Assembly: GCA_946408345.1 (NCBI GenBank)
Contig: CAMJRR010000007.1
Location: forward strand, 1 to 64,000
Length of the DNA stretch: 64,000 nucleotides
From: an uncultured Bacteroidales bacterium
GTDB taxonomy: Bacteria > Bacteroidota > Bacteroidia > Bacteroidales > F082
Reading direction: 5' to 3'
Positions 1-10,300 of this stretch are shown one piece after another. Position 1 is the stretch's first letter. Every line of letters begins with the position of its first letter. The notes under the pieces were generated by a model. That model was not told the DNA's origin and made no database searches. It saw only the letters and a list, made by a program, of their open reading frames with translations. The translations under genes and the position numbers were made by a program.

Positions 1-2542
1 CGGGAGCCTCCCAAGTCAGGTGAACCATGTTGCCTTCTATCGTGTAGGTCAAATTACGCGCAGGTTCGCAGAAACCCGAAACGCTGCTACCCACGGTGCA
101 GTTGATGTCGAAGACCTTGTTGCCACTGAAACCGCCTTGATTCTCAAAAATGACTGTGCCGTCCTCGTAAGTAACCTCAAAGCTACATTGTGAAGCACCT
201 TGTCCATTGTGCCAACGAAGCATGATTCTGGAACCTGAAGTCAGATGACGGGTAAACGTTGCCGAACTACCCTCTTCGATGGTCATCTGATCTGAAGGCT
301 GTCCATCGGAATAGATCACAGTGAGATAATTATCCTGCCAACCATTGCTGTTAGCATCGTGCAAGGAAAAGATGACGTTGCAAGTGTTCTGATAATTGAA
401 AGTCAACTCCGTATGCTTTCCATTGAAATCCACCAGGTCGAGATTGAAAGGAATAACGAAGTCGTCAGGTGCAGCGGCATCAAGCGTGATATTGAAATCG
501 GCATAGCCCATCAGTTCGGCACCAATTGTGCTGAAGCTTCCTTGAGTTTCATTTATAGTAACAAATTCATAATCAGAAGACAATACACCCGTCACCATCT
601 CAGCCAATTGATTGCCCATATTGTCAATAAAGATACGTAAATCGGCGGTTTCGCCAGGATTGAGAAGGCCATTGCCGTTATCGTCGTTCAACACAGTCGT
701 GGTACCATATTCCAACTGATCATCATGAACTGTAACTACCAATCCATAAGTTCCCGTCCTTTCACCATCGACATACACCTCAAGATTGAAACGGATATCC
801 TGCTTGGCCACCACTTGGTCACTAACCGTGAAAGCGAAAGCATCTTCCAACATCAAGGCTTCATTGGGAGCAAAGTCAGGGCAAGAAGCCGTATTTTGCG
901 TAACAATAACGTTTTCATCCGAAGTTGTCAATACGACAGAGACATTGCTTACTGGATCCGAACTTATGTTCACCATAACGGCACTCAGCGTCACGGACTC
1001 TCCCGGATTCAAGACAGCGTTATTGTTACCCTCTGGATCGTGGATTTGATAAGAGTAATTATATTGGATAGCACCTACCTGAACGGCTTCCACAGCAGCC
1101 AACACATTCACGCGACCAAAACCATAGGTGTTGCTCTTGCCCGTAGCCAACGGGACTGCTGTTTCCTCAAGGATGCGGCAGACGTCTGACGGTGTAAGGT
1201 TAATGTCCTTGCTCAGCATCAAAGCCATACAACCCGCCACACAAGGCGTAGCCATTGAGGTGCCGCTCATGTAAGTATACCCCGTGTTAGTTTGGTAGTT
1301 CAACGACTTGATGTCGACACCAGGAGCACACACATCAGGACGGATAAGGCCAATGCCAGGTTGGTAGGGATAGTCGCCAAACTCGGTATTCTGCCAAGTG
1401 ACAGGTCCACGAGAGCTGAAATATGCAGCATTGTCGTTGTAGTCGACAGCACCCACGCACACCGAACAAGTCAAGTCGCCAGGATTCTCACTCTGCACCT
1501 CGTCCATATAAGGCGGAGGACAACTGCCAGGCACACGTACATTATTCGGGATAGGATACATATATTGAGTGTTGCCTTCATTACCCGCCGCAATGGCAGC
1601 AACGATGCCCGCATCCAAAGCAGTCTCACAGGTATGACGCAACAAAGTACGGTCGGGAATGCTTGAGAGAGGCAAGCCAAGCGACATGCTGAACATATCG
1701 CAGCCATGCTCCACTGCCCATTGTATGCCTTCGGAGATGTTTTGGGCTCCACCGTTACCAGTATTATCCAAGCATTTGACACACATCAGCGTAGCCTCAG
1801 GAGCCATACCCGTTTGCGAACCAGCAGTACCATCGCCCAATACCGTACCCGAGCAGTGCGAGCCATGCCCTTGGTCGTCCATTGGGTCGTTGTCATGGTT
1901 CTTCACATCATAGCCGTGATGTGGGAACTCAGAGCCACCATCCCATAGGTGGTCAGCTACATCAACATGGTTGTAGTTGACACCCGTGTCGATGACAGCC
2001 ACCACAACACCTTGCCCCATGTAGCCTTGCTCCCACACCTGGTCGGCACCCACTTTGATGACATTCTGCGTGATTTCGCGCGTGGCCGTTGCTGGACGAG
2101 GAGCATCGTCCTCAGGAATCCAATTGTACTCCTTGGCAAAACCTATGATTTCGATGTCGCTACGACGAGCGATATCTTGAATGGCAGCTTTCGTAGCATC
2201 AAAATATAACGCATTCGCCATCCACAAAACGGTAGGCTCAGTGACCATGCCATTGTGCTCCATTTCGGCCAGCGTGTGGCGCAAATCATACTGCGAAGCA
2301 GCTGAAAAGTCCTTCAACTCGTTGACCACAAACTCGCGCCGTTCGGCACGAGTGGTGTAATGATTGGCACGACGGTTGAGTTGTGTCCGGTCGTATTGCG
2401 ATTTCATAATGACTATAACCGTCATTTGCTCGTCATCGTTGCGACGGTTCATCTCCTCGCTCAGCAGCGGGTCAATGACAGCTTGGGCAAAGCCACCCAT
2501 ACAGAGCAGCACTCCTAACAAAAGAAATACTAGTTTTTTCAT
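1..2542 (-). CDS. S8 (subtilisin-like) serine protease, secreted, C-terminus cut by window edge
   Basis: Reverse-strand reading from ATG near 2542 (MKKLVFLLLGVLLCMGGFAQ...) gives VVVAVIDTGVNYNHVD, GHGSHCSGT and SGTSMATPCVAGCMAL catalytic motifs; close paralog of 2655..5621. Not in the supplied ORF list because it runs off the window. Confidence 0.9.
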   Translation of the reverse strand, partial: MKKLVFLLLGVLLCMGGFAQAVIDPLLSEEMNRRNDDEQMTVIVIMKSQYDRTQLNRRANHYTTRAERREFVVNELKDFSAASQYDLRHTLAEMEHNGMVTEPTVLWMANALYFDATKAAIQDIARRSDIEIIGFAKEYNWIPEDDAPRPATATREITQNVIKVGADQVWEQGYMGQGVVVAVIDTGVNYNHVDVADHLWDGGSEFPHHGYDVKNHDNDPMDDQGHGSHCSGTVLGDGTAGSQTGMAPEATLMCVKCLDNTGNGGAQNISEGIQWAVEHGCDMFSMSLGLPLSSIPDRTLLRHTCETALDAGIVAAIAAGNEGNTQYMYPIPNNVRVPGSCPPPYMDEVQSENPGDLTCSVCVGAVDYNDNAAYFSSRGPVTWQNTEFGDYPYQPGIGLIRPDVCAPGVDIKSLNYQTNTGYTYMSGTSMATPCVAGCMALMLSKDINLTPSDVCRILEETAVPLATGKSNTYGFGRVNVLAAVEAVQVGAIQYNYSYQIHDPEGNNNAVLNPGESVTLSAVMVNISSDPVSNVSVVLTTSDENVIVTQNTASCPDFAPNEALMLEDAFAFTVSDQVVAKQDIRFNLEVYVDGERTGTYGLVVTVHDDQLEYGTTTVLNDDNGNGLLNPGETADLRIFIDNMGNQLAEMVTGVLSSDYEFVTINETQGSFSTIGAELMGYADFNITLDAAAPDDFVIPFNLDLVDFNGKHTELTFNYQNTCNVIFSLHDANSNGWQDNYLTVIYSDGQPSDQMTIEEGSSATFTRHLTSGSRIMLRWHNGQGASQCSFEVTYEDGTVIFENQGGFSGNKVFDINCTVGSSVSGFCEPARNLTYTIEGNMVHLTWEAP

Positions 2543-2570
2543 ACAGATAAGAGTTAATCATTTAAAGGTG

Positions 2571-2578
2571 CAAAGTTA
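2571..2578 (-). promoter_or_regulatory. Probable Bacteroidetes -7 box (TAACTTTG) for the S8 protease
   Basis: Reverse complement of caaagtta, about 30 bp upstream of the ATG. Confidence 0.45.
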
Positions 2579-2654
2579 GCAATGTTTTTGGCTTTTCTGA
2601 GTTTTATTGTTCAGTTTTGACACCTTTTTGGATTACAAAGCCAAAAAAGAAACC

Positions 2655-5621
2655 TTATCGGATGATTAATCTCCGTATTATAGTCAGTTCACCTTTAAAG
2701 ATGCGTATCACATAGACACCATGTTTTAGTCCCTCAATCCAACAGGTATCATCCTTAACTTCAATACTTTGCACTAGACCTCCATCGATGGAAAAGACCT
2801 CGACCTTTGTCATTCCTGCGCATTGGATAGTCACCTTGTCGAAAGCGGGATTGGGAAATACACTTACTTCGTCAAGTGGATTTTCCGGCGTAGCGAACTG
2901 CATTTCCACTTCCTGACAAACGAATTCGCTTTGGCAGTCCTCGTAAACGGCATAAACACAATAGTCATAAATGCCATTTTCAACTATATCATTAGCTTTC
3001 AGCTCGTTAGTAGTCTCAATCAAAAATGTTCCACGAAAAATCTCGTATGCTGTTGGAGTGCCATTTTCGGGTGCCTCCCAAGTAAGCACCACCTGTTGAC
3101 CGATTGTCTCAGAGTTCAAGTTGTGTACGGGTTCACAAAACACAGGCACATTGTAGTCCGCCTCACAATTGATGGTGAAGGTCAAGGTATCGCTGAAGCC
3201 TCCGCTGTTTTGATAAATGACCCGCCCATCCTCGTAAACGATTTCAAAGCTGCATTCTTGACTCCATGCGCTATTGTGCCAGATGAGCGTCATGGTGGAA
3301 GTAATGGCCAAATCGTAAATGAAGGTGGATGTACTTCCATTTTCCATTGTCATCTGCACAGGAGGAGTGCCATCGGAAAATTCCACATTCAAATAGTTGT
3401 CTTCCCATCCATCGCCAAAGGAATCGTGCAAGTTGAAGAACACTTTACAAGCGTTTTTGTAGTTAAATGTCAACTCGGTGTGTCGGCCATCAGCATCCAC
3501 GAGGTCGAGGCTAAAAGGAATGATGGCCAAATCGGTTGCTGAGGCATCAAGCGTGACACTAAAGCTAGCCTGGCCCATCAACTCAGCCCCAATCGAGCTG
3601 AACGACTTTTCGGTTTCGTTCAAAGTGAGCAATGGGTAGGATGTCGACAAGACGCCCTTCACCATCGGTGCCATTTCGTTACCTTCGTTATCAACCATGA
3701 CAAAAAGATCGGCAGTCTCCCCTGGGTTGAGGAAGCCATCACCATTGGTATCGTTCGAAACGACAACAGTCGCATATTTCAACAGGTAGTCATGCACTAT
3801 GACCTTATCGGAATACACACCCACCAACTCACCATCGACAAACACCTTCACGCGGAATTTGATTTCCTGATAAGGTGACACCTGACCATCAACCGAAAAA
3901 GCAAAAGCATCGTCAAAGGTTATCGTTTCATTGGCAGCAAAAGGTGGAAACACAATGGTGTCTTGAGTTATGGTGATATGCTCGTCCTCCGTTATCAACA
4001 CTGCCGAGACACCATCAACTTGTTCAACGGATATATTATTGAGTGTAAGCGACATAGTGACCGACTCTCCTGGATTGAGTCTGTGATTGTTGTTTCCCAA
4101 AGTGTCGCTAATGGCATAGCTTTGGTATCTGATACCCCCTATAGGGATTGCTTCGACGGCAGCCAGCGCATCCACGCGGCCAAAACCATAGATGTTACTT
4201 TTGCCATCTTCTATCGGGACTGCCGTTTCCTCCAACAACCGACAGATTTCCGAAGGCATCAAATTGATGTCTTTGCTCAGCATGAGCGCCATGCAACCTG
4301 CCACACAAGGCGTCGCCATGGATGTACCACTATCCATGGCGTATCCATTACCATTAATGGCCAACGACAAAATATCCACGCCAGGGGCACACACATCGGG
4401 ACGAATCAAGCCAAAAAACGCACTAATGTCACTATTGTAAAGATAGTCATTATAGAAATCCATCTCGCTTGAAAACCAGGTCACGGGACCATGCGATGTG
4501 AAGGGAGCAGCATTGTCGTTGTAATCGACAGCACCGACGCATACAGAGCAGCTTAACCCTCCAGAATTATGGGCTTGAATTTCATCCATATAGGGCGGAG
4601 GACAGTTGCCTGGTGTTCGGACATTGTAAGGAATAGGGTACACGTCTAGCTTATTGCCCTCATTACCAGCTGCGATGGCAGCCACAATGCCCGCATCCAA
4701 AGCAGCTGCACATGTACTGCGCAACAGTTTTCGATCAGTAAGACCCGCGTTGACAATTCCCATTGACATGCTGAACATGTCACAACCATGCTCGATGGCC
4801 CATTGAATGCCTTCCGCGATATTTACCGCAGCGCAATACCCTGAAGCACCCATACTCTTCACACACATCAATGTGACTTCGGGCGCCATACCCGTATGAG
4901 AACCACCTGTGCCATCACCACACAAGATGCCAGCACAATGCGAACCATGTCCGTTATCGTCTACAGGGTCATTGTCGTGGTTGTAAACATCATAGCCATG
5001 ATGAGGAAATTCGTCGCCACCATCCCATAAATGGTCGGCCAAGTCCACATGCCGGTAATTGACGCCCGAATCAATGATTGCCACCACGACCCCTTCGCCC
5101 TTATATCCCTCTTCCCAAACTTGGTCGGCGCGCACTTGAATCACATTCGGCGTGATTTCTCTTATTTGTGAAGCAGGCTTTATCTCTTCGCCATCAGGAA
5201 TACATTTATACTCCTTGGCATAGCCGATGAGGGCAATGTCGTCGCGAAGGGCCAAGGATTGGATAACCACTTTGGAAGCATTGAAATATAAAGCATTGGC
5301 CATCCACAAAATCGTCGGTGACGACACCATGCCGCGATGCTCCATTTCAGAAAGGAATTGCCTCAAATCATACTGGGAAGCTTCGGCAAACGCTTTCAAC
5401 TCATTGACCACAAACTCTCGTCGCTCAGCACGAGTAACATAGTAATCCGCATGACGATTGAGTTGCGTTCTGTCGTATTGCGATTTCATGATAACGATGA
5501 CCGCGATGCTCTCGTCCTCATTACGGCTGAACATCTCTTCGCTCAACAACGGGTCAATGACTGGCTGGGCATAGCCTGAAACAAAAAGGAAAAACATTAG
5601 AAACAGAGTCAACTTTTTCAT
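2655..5621 (-). CDS. S8 serine protease with T9SS type A sorting domain
   Basis: VVVAIIDSGVNYRHVDLADH, GHGSHCAGI, SGTSMATPCVAGCMAL; C-terminal VSVFPNPAFDKVTIQC...GVYVIRIFKGELTIIRRLIIR sorting domain; signal peptide. Confidence 0.93.
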   Translation of the reverse strand: MKKLTLFLMFFLFVSGYAQPVIDPLLSEEMFSRNEDESIAVIVIMKSQYDRTQLNRHADYYVTRAERREFVVNELKAFAEASQYDLRQFLSEMEHRGMVSSPTILWMANALYFNASKVVIQSLALRDDIALIGYAKEYKCIPDGEEIKPASQIREITPNVIQVRADQVWEEGYKGEGVVVAIIDSGVNYRHVDLADHLWDGGDEFPHHGYDVYNHDNDPVDDNGHGSHCAGILCGDGTGGSHTGMAPEVTLMCVKSMGASGYCAAVNIAEGIQWAIEHGCDMFSMSMGIVNAGLTDRKLLRSTCAAALDAGIVAAIAAGNEGNKLDVYPIPYNVRTPGNCPPPYMDEIQAHNSGGLSCSVCVGAVDYNDNAAPFTSHGPVTWFSSEMDFYNDYLYNSDISAFFGLIRPDVCAPGVDILSLAINGNGYAMDSGTSMATPCVAGCMALMLSKDINLMPSEICRLLEETAVPIEDGKSNIYGFGRVDALAAVEAIPIGGIRYQSYAISDTLGNNNHRLNPGESVTMSLTLNNISVEQVDGVSAVLITEDEHITITQDTIVFPPFAANETITFDDAFAFSVDGQVSPYQEIKFRVKVFVDGELVGVYSDKVIVHDYLLKYATVVVSNDTNGDGFLNPGETADLFVMVDNEGNEMAPMVKGVLSTSYPLLTLNETEKSFSSIGAELMGQASFSVTLDASATDLAIIPFSLDLVDADGRHTELTFNYKNACKVFFNLHDSFGDGWEDNYLNVEFSDGTPPVQMTMENGSTSTFIYDLAITSTMTLIWHNSAWSQECSFEIVYEDGRVIYQNSGGFSDTLTFTINCEADYNVPVFCEPVHNLNSETIGQQVVLTWEAPENGTPTAYEIFRGTFLIETTNELKANDIVENGIYDYCVYAVYEDCQSEFVCQEVEMQFATPENPLDEVSVFPNPAFDKVTIQCAGMTKVEVFSIDGGLVQSIEVKDDTCWIEGLKHGVYVIRIFKGELTIIRRLIIR

Positions 5622-5654
5622 GGCTTATACAATTTGTGGTTCGTTAATATGGGA

Positions 5655-5662
5655 CAAAGATA
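5655..5662 (-). promoter_or_regulatory. Bacteroidetes -7 box TATCTTTG for the second S8 protease
   Basis: caaagata on + strand, about 34 bp upstream of ATG. Confidence 0.5.
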
Positions 5663-5764
5663 AAGAATATTTTTATTTTACAAGTAAAAAATATTGTTTC
5701 AACCATAATATTTCCGTTTCAATTCTCCATTTTCGGTGTTTTATGTCCTCTTTTCAAGTTTTGC

Positions 5765-5772
5765 TATCTTTG
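5765..5772 (+). promoter_or_regulatory. Bacteroidetes -7 box TATCTTTG upstream of the M16 peptidase
   Basis: gcTATCTTTGcag 18 bp upstream of ATG 5791. Confidence 0.6.
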
Positions 5773-5790
5773 CAGCCCAATTTTCTATCC

Positions 5791-7032
5791 ATGTTGGAAA
5801 ACAAGTACATTGAAGCTACCCTCCCGAATGGCATTCGGCTAATTCATAAGCAAAAACAAGGCGAGATTGCTCACTTAGTGCTAATGGTGGAGACAGGAAC
5901 GCGCGATGAGTTGGCCCATGAAAATGGCCTTGCCCACTTTGTGGAGCATACCATCTTCAAAGGCACACAAAACCGCAAGGCTTACCATATCCTGAGCTGC
6001 CTCGACAATGTGGGCGGCGACCTCAACGCCTTCACCACCAAGGAAGAGACCTGCATCCAGGCCACTTTCCTGAAACAGCATTACAGACGCAGCCTCGACC
6101 TCTTTGCCGACATCGCCTTCCATTCCACTTTCCCCGAAAACGAGTTGGTCAAGGAAAAGGAAGTCATCTTAGACGAAATCAATTCCTATTTGGACTCTCC
6201 ATCGGACGAGATCTACGATTTGTTCGAAGAAATGGTCTTCAAAGGGCATCCTTTGGCACGCAACATATTGGGTACTACAGAGTTGGTGAAAGGCTTCCAC
6301 CGCCAGGACATCCTCGACTTCATGGCGCATAACTACAGCACCGACCAAATGATACTGGCCTCCATCGGTGACATCAGCTTCAAGGAGTTCGAGAAGCTGG
6401 CCATGACCTATTTCGGCAGTCAACCAACACACATTATTAATAAAAAGCGAGAGATTTTCACGGGCTACACTCCCGAATGCCGAACCGAGACCCGTAACAA
6501 CCACCTCAGCCATTGCATCCTTGGAGGCCTTGCTCCCGAATTCAGCAGCCCATTACGCATGCCCATCGTAATGCTCAACAACGTACTGGGCGGTCCAGCC
6601 ATGAGCTCGCGCCTCGGTCTTAATATACGCGAAAAATACGGTTTTGCCTACAGTATCGAGTCGCAATACACCGCCTATTCCGATGTTGGCCTCATCAACG
6701 TCTATATGGGTGTCGATCCCGACTCTTTGGAGCGCGCCATCGATTTGGTACACAAAGAATTGGACAAACTCTGCACACAAGAGTTAGGTACTTTACAACT
6801 CCATCATGCCAAACAGCAACTCATCGGGCAAGTCGCCTTGAGCTATGAAAGCGGCATGAACGAGCTGTTGAGTGCAACCCGTTCTCTCATCATGGGTGAG
6901 CCAATTGAATATATGGACGACATTATTCAGAAAGTGGAAGCCGTCACGTCCAGCGACATCCTCGAAGTGGCCAACCGTGTGTTCGACAAGAAACAATTGA
7001 GTCAGATTGTGTTCAAGGGAGTCGAAGATTAA
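5791..7032 (+). CDS. M16 family zinc metallopeptidase (pitrilysin/MPP-like)
   Basis: HFVEHTIFKGT (HxxEH) zinc motif, ...LVKEKEVILDEI; start at MLENKYIEATLPNG preferred over the 5620 ORF start because the promoter lies in between. Confidence 0.92.
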   Translation: MLENKYIEATLPNGIRLIHKQKQGEIAHLVLMVETGTRDELAHENGLAHFVEHTIFKGTQNRKAYHILSCLDNVGGDLNAFTTKEETCIQATFLKQHYRRSLDLFADIAFHSTFPENELVKEKEVILDEINSYLDSPSDEIYDLFEEMVFKGHPLARNILGTTELVKGFHRQDILDFMAHNYSTDQMILASIGDISFKEFEKLAMTYFGSQPTHIINKKREIFTGYTPECRTETRNNHLSHCILGGLAPEFSSPLRMPIVMLNNVLGGPAMSSRLGLNIREKYGFAYSIESQYTAYSDVGLINVYMGVDPDSLERAIDLVHKELDKLCTQELGTLQLHHAKQQLIGQVALSYESGMNELLSATRSLIMGEPIEYMDDIIQKVEAVTSSDILEVANRVFDKKQLSQIVFKGVED

Positions 7033-7050
7033 TACTCTTTATAGAGAATT

Positions 7051-7100
7051 AAGGCGGAATATTCTTAATTAAAACGGAATATTTACGTTTAAAATCATCA
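7051..7100. repeat. 20-bp-phased degenerate array (copy A), consensus around AAAACGGAATATT
   Basis: aaggcggaatattcttaatt (7051) / aaaacggaatatttacgttt (7071) / aaaatcatca... (7091). Confidence 0.6.
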
Positions 7101-7180
7101 AAGCATGATAATGGATAATTTTTTTCACACTGAAAAACAGCGGCTTATCTCCTGTGACGAAAAATAATTGAAAAAAAAGC

Positions 7181-7210
7181 TTGACAAAACTTTTACAGTT
7201 TGTACTTTTG
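7181..7210 (+). promoter_or_regulatory. Promoter of ORF-less unit A (TTGACA 7181, TACTTTTG 7203)
   Basis: Matches Bacteroidetes -33/-7 consensus; upstream block similar to copies at 10390 and 13729. Confidence 0.65.
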
Positions 7211-7214
7211 TATC

Positions 7215-7332
7215 GCTGAAACGGAATAAAAATGTTTAAAACGGAAATATTAAGAGTAAGGCTTTTTTCATAATGATTTGATTTAGTTGTATGGAGGTGG
7301 AAGGTTGGTTTTTCGGCCTTCCACCTTTTTTA
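7215..7332 (+). ncRNA. Candidate short untranslated transcript (unit A)
   Basis: Promoter followed about 120 nt later by a strong hairpin plus T-run; no supported ORF between. Confidence 0.35.
7296..7332 (+). terminator. Rho-independent terminator
   Basis: GGTGGAAGGttggtttttcggCCTTCCACC followed by a T-run. Confidence 0.8.
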
Positions 7333-7341
7333 AAAAAAAGC

Positions 7342-7370
7342 TTGACATATTCAATTAGTTTGTACCTTTG
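7342..7370 (+). promoter_or_regulatory. Promoter for the first cassette gene pair (TTGACA, TACCTTTG)
   Basis: gcTTGACAtattcaattagtttgTACCTTTG about 40 bp upstream of ATG 7409. Confidence 0.7.
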
Positions 7371-7408
7371 TAACGACGACAATACTGACAACCACAAAAA
7401 CCTACGAT

Positions 7409-8818
7409 ATGAAAAAAGGAATTCTACTTTTCATGCTATGCGGCTTTGCCCTTGTTTCACAGGCCCAGCTGCAACCCATCTCCCACTGTTCGACCAACAA
7501 TGTTAGCCTGACCATCCTCGGGGACGGTTCCTGCATGATCAGCCAGCAAGAAGATGAAATGGGCTTTTATTCTTGTCCAACCTGGGAAGTTCCTGCAGGC
7601 AGTGGCAAACAAACCATTTTCCAACACTCGCTTTGGTTTGGCGGCCTCGATGCTGACGACAGTCTTCATTTGGCCGCCTATAGATTCGGTCAGATTGGGC
7701 ATGACTATTGGCCAGGACCGCTCAAGACAACCAATGCCACCATCGACATGATGACAGTCCTCAAGTATCATCATATTTGGAACCTATCCCGCGAAGAAGT
7801 CGACTACTTCATTGCTCATCATGGAGAGGCCGGCTACGAGGCACCTGAAGACATCCTTACCTGGCCTGCACACGGCGAGGGTGATTATGCTCCCGACCTC
7901 GCTCCTTTTATAGATGTAGATGGCGATGGCGTTTACAATCCCGAAGCGGGTGATTATCCCGACATCAAGGGCGACCAATGCCTGTTTTACATTTTCAACG
8001 ACAGTTTTATGGAACACGGAGAATCACACGGCAAACAGATTGGCCTTGAAGTTCATGCCATGGTGTATGCCTACGATGCTCCCGATGACGAAGCTTTGAA
8101 CAACACGGTATTTTTCAACTACAAGTTCTGTAACCGTTCTACCAACGACTATCATGATGTGTATCTCGGTCTCTGGACCGACTGGGACATCGGTTTCTGG
8201 TTTGATGACTATGTAGGTTGTGATGTGCAACGCAATGCATGCTTTGGCTATAATGGCTATCCTGCAGATGGTACTGGAGAACCCATTGCATACGGAGATA
8301 ACCCGCCCGTTCAGGTGTTGACCGTGTTGGCAGGAGCTTACACGGACGTCAACGAACGCTTAGGCATGACAGGATTCATGTACCACAACAACGCCGCCAA
8401 TGTAAATGGCGACCCAACCGATGCAGAAGACTATTATAACTACATGCAAGGCCTATGGAAAAACGGACAACCGATGATGTATGGTGGCGATGGCTATAAC
8501 AGCGGCACACTTAACCTTCCATGCAAATACATGTTCCCTGGCGACAGCGACCCCGACAACATAGGTACTAACGGCATCCAACCCGAAGGCTACGGCACCA
8601 ACGGCATATACTGGACCGAAGAGCAATGCGGCAATACCCCCAGTGACCGAAGAGGTCTGGCCTCGGTAGGACCTTTCAACCTCAACGCTGGCGGAACGCA
8701 GGAACTGGACTACGCCATGATTACAGTGTGGAAAAACGAAAGCCTGTCCGCCATGGAACGCAAAGGCGAGTTCATCGACCACATCAAAACGCTGTTCAAC
8801 AACGGATTTGCAAAATAA
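7409..8818 (+). CDS. Secreted hypothetical surface protein (paralog of 10595..12121)
   Basis: Signal peptide; conserved WEVPAGSGKxTxFQHxLWFGGLDADD, DVDGDGxYNPEAGDYPDIKGDQ; no sorting domain at its own C-terminus. Confidence 0.85.
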   Translation: MKKGILLFMLCGFALVSQAQLQPISHCSTNNVSLTILGDGSCMISQQEDEMGFYSCPTWEVPAGSGKQTIFQHSLWFGGLDADDSLHLAAYRFGQIGHDYWPGPLKTTNATIDMMTVLKYHHIWNLSREEVDYFIAHHGEAGYEAPEDILTWPAHGEGDYAPDLAPFIDVDGDGVYNPEAGDYPDIKGDQCLFYIFNDSFMEHGESHGKQIGLEVHAMVYAYDAPDDEALNNTVFFNYKFCNRSTNDYHDVYLGLWTDWDIGFWFDDYVGCDVQRNACFGYNGYPADGTGEPIAYGDNPPVQVLTVLAGAYTDVNERLGMTGFMYHNNAANVNGDPTDAEDYYNYMQGLWKNGQPMMYGGDGYNSGTLNLPCKYMFPGDSDPDNIGTNGIQPEGYGTNGIYWTEEQCGNTPSDRRGLASVGPFNLNAGGTQELDYAMITVWKNESLSAMERKGEFIDHIKTLFNNGFAK

Positions 8819-8851
8819 CCACATTGTCTAACCATCAGAAAAACAAGAAAT

Positions 8852-10183
8852 ATGAAAAAACTATACTTCATAATGATGCTCGTCATGACAGGCATCATGG
8901 CCGAAGCACAGACCAGCATTTGGAACGGCAGTAGAAAACTATGGACCCGTGGTGAAGGCACGGAAAGCAGCCCATATCTGATTGAGTCAGCTGAAAACCT
9001 GGCCTTCCTCGCTTATATGGTCAACGAAGGCTATGAAACGCGAGACCTGTACTTCGAACTGACCACCGACATCGACCTGAACGGCAGCGAAGACCAACCC
9101 TGGATGCCCATTGGGTTGGACAACAACTATTTCTACGAAGACGGTTGCCAGAGGGTGCCTTATACATCCCCCAACACCAGCTTCAGAGGTCATTTCGATG
9201 GCGGCGGTCATAAGATATACAACATTTACACCCAAGATGTTTCTATAGCCGGATTGTTTGGATCGGTAGACACCCCAGGCATCATCGAAAACGTCAGCGT
9301 TGAAAGCGGTTTCATTCAAAATGCCACATACGGCGGTGGCATCGTAGGAAAAGGCAATGCAAATGTTGTCATTTCAAACTGCTCGAACAGTGCCGACATC
9401 TCAGGCAATTATGTTGGAGGCATTGTAGGATATGGTTGTAATAGCGTGACCCAATGCTGGAATTCAGGCTACATCAAAGGCAATACGGTGGGAGGCGGTA
9501 TTTCAGGAATCATGACTAATGAAATCAGGGAATGTTTCAACACAGGCAGAGTCGTCGCCTATGGCAATGGCAGCGGCGGCATCATCGGTTTTAGCCAAAG
9601 AGAGATGACCATACTAAACTGCTATAACATGGGACGCGTCTATGGCACTGCCCAATATTCCGGCGGCATCGGTGGTTTCCTCCTCAAGGGATTGGTGAAG
9701 AACTGCTACAACGTCGGTGACCTTTCGGGTGGTCAAGGTACAATTGGTGGAATCATTGGCTCCAGCTTCGATGGCACGGTGGACAACAGCTATTACCTCA
9801 ACACCTGCGGTGGTGAAGGTCTTGGAGAAGCCTTGACCGACATTGAAATGCGCGACGAAGCCTTCGTTGGCATCTTGAACAACGACACGGATGTTTGGGG
9901 CTTCGACGAAAACTACCTCAACGAGGGTTTCCCCATCCTTGAAAGCAGCATCTTGTCGACTATTGAAACGGAAAAAATAACGATGAGTGTTTATCCCAAC
10001 CCCGCCAAAGACAACTTCACCGTGGAAGGCTCGGGCTTGCTGACCATCACAAACCTCCTTGGCCAAAAAGTCATGGAAAAAACCATTGAAAACCGACTGG
10101 TCATCACCCTTCCCGAAGGCTTGTATCTCTTGAAGTTGACCAGCGGCAACACTTCTATAACGCGAAAAGTAGTGGTTTACTAA
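8852..10183 (+). CDS. GLUG-repeat secreted protein with T9SS sorting domain
   Basis: Repeats such as GGGIVGKGNANVVISNCSNSADISGNYVGGIVGYG; C-terminal MSVYPNPAKDNFTVEG...GLYLLKLTSGNTSITRKVVVY. Confidence 0.88.
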   Translation: MKKLYFIMMLVMTGIMAEAQTSIWNGSRKLWTRGEGTESSPYLIESAENLAFLAYMVNEGYETRDLYFELTTDIDLNGSEDQPWMPIGLDNNYFYEDGCQRVPYTSPNTSFRGHFDGGGHKIYNIYTQDVSIAGLFGSVDTPGIIENVSVESGFIQNATYGGGIVGKGNANVVISNCSNSADISGNYVGGIVGYGCNSVTQCWNSGYIKGNTVGGGISGIMTNEIRECFNTGRVVAYGNGSGGIIGFSQREMTILNCYNMGRVYGTAQYSGGIGGFLLKGLVKNCYNVGDLSGGQGTIGGIIGSSFDGTVDNSYYLNTCGGEGLGEALTDIEMRDEAFVGILNNDTDVWGFDENYLNEGFPILESSILSTIETEKITMSVYPNPAKDNFTVEGSGLLTITNLLGQKVMEKTIENRLVITLPEGLYLLKLTSGNTSITRKVVVY

Positions 10184-10233
10184 TACAGAAACAGTGTTTC
10201 TTCATATTTAAAGATTTGGTTTTAGTTGATTTG

Positions 10234-10266
10234 ATAGAGACGGTATAGCGCCGTCTCTATTTTTTT
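10234..10266 (+). terminator. Terminator of GTAGAGACG palindrome type
   Basis: AGAGACGGtatagcgCCGTCTCTATTTTTTT. Confidence 0.8.
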
Positions 10267-10300
10267 CCACCCTCAATAGAAGCATAATACCTTTTGAATA

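Noticed and set aside
2823-3542. 239-aa ORF opposite the S8 protease
   Set aside because: Shadow ORF within a confirmed protease CDS; the same pattern explains the many + strand ORFs between 359 and 5579.
5620-5790. Upstream 57-residue extension of the M16 peptidase ORF
   Set aside because: A TATCTTTG promoter lies inside it and the conserved protein begins at 5791.
7296-7332. Hairpin considered as a riboswitch expression platform
   Set aside because: No recognisable aptamer in the ~80 nt upstream; a plain terminator plus separate downstream promoter explains it.
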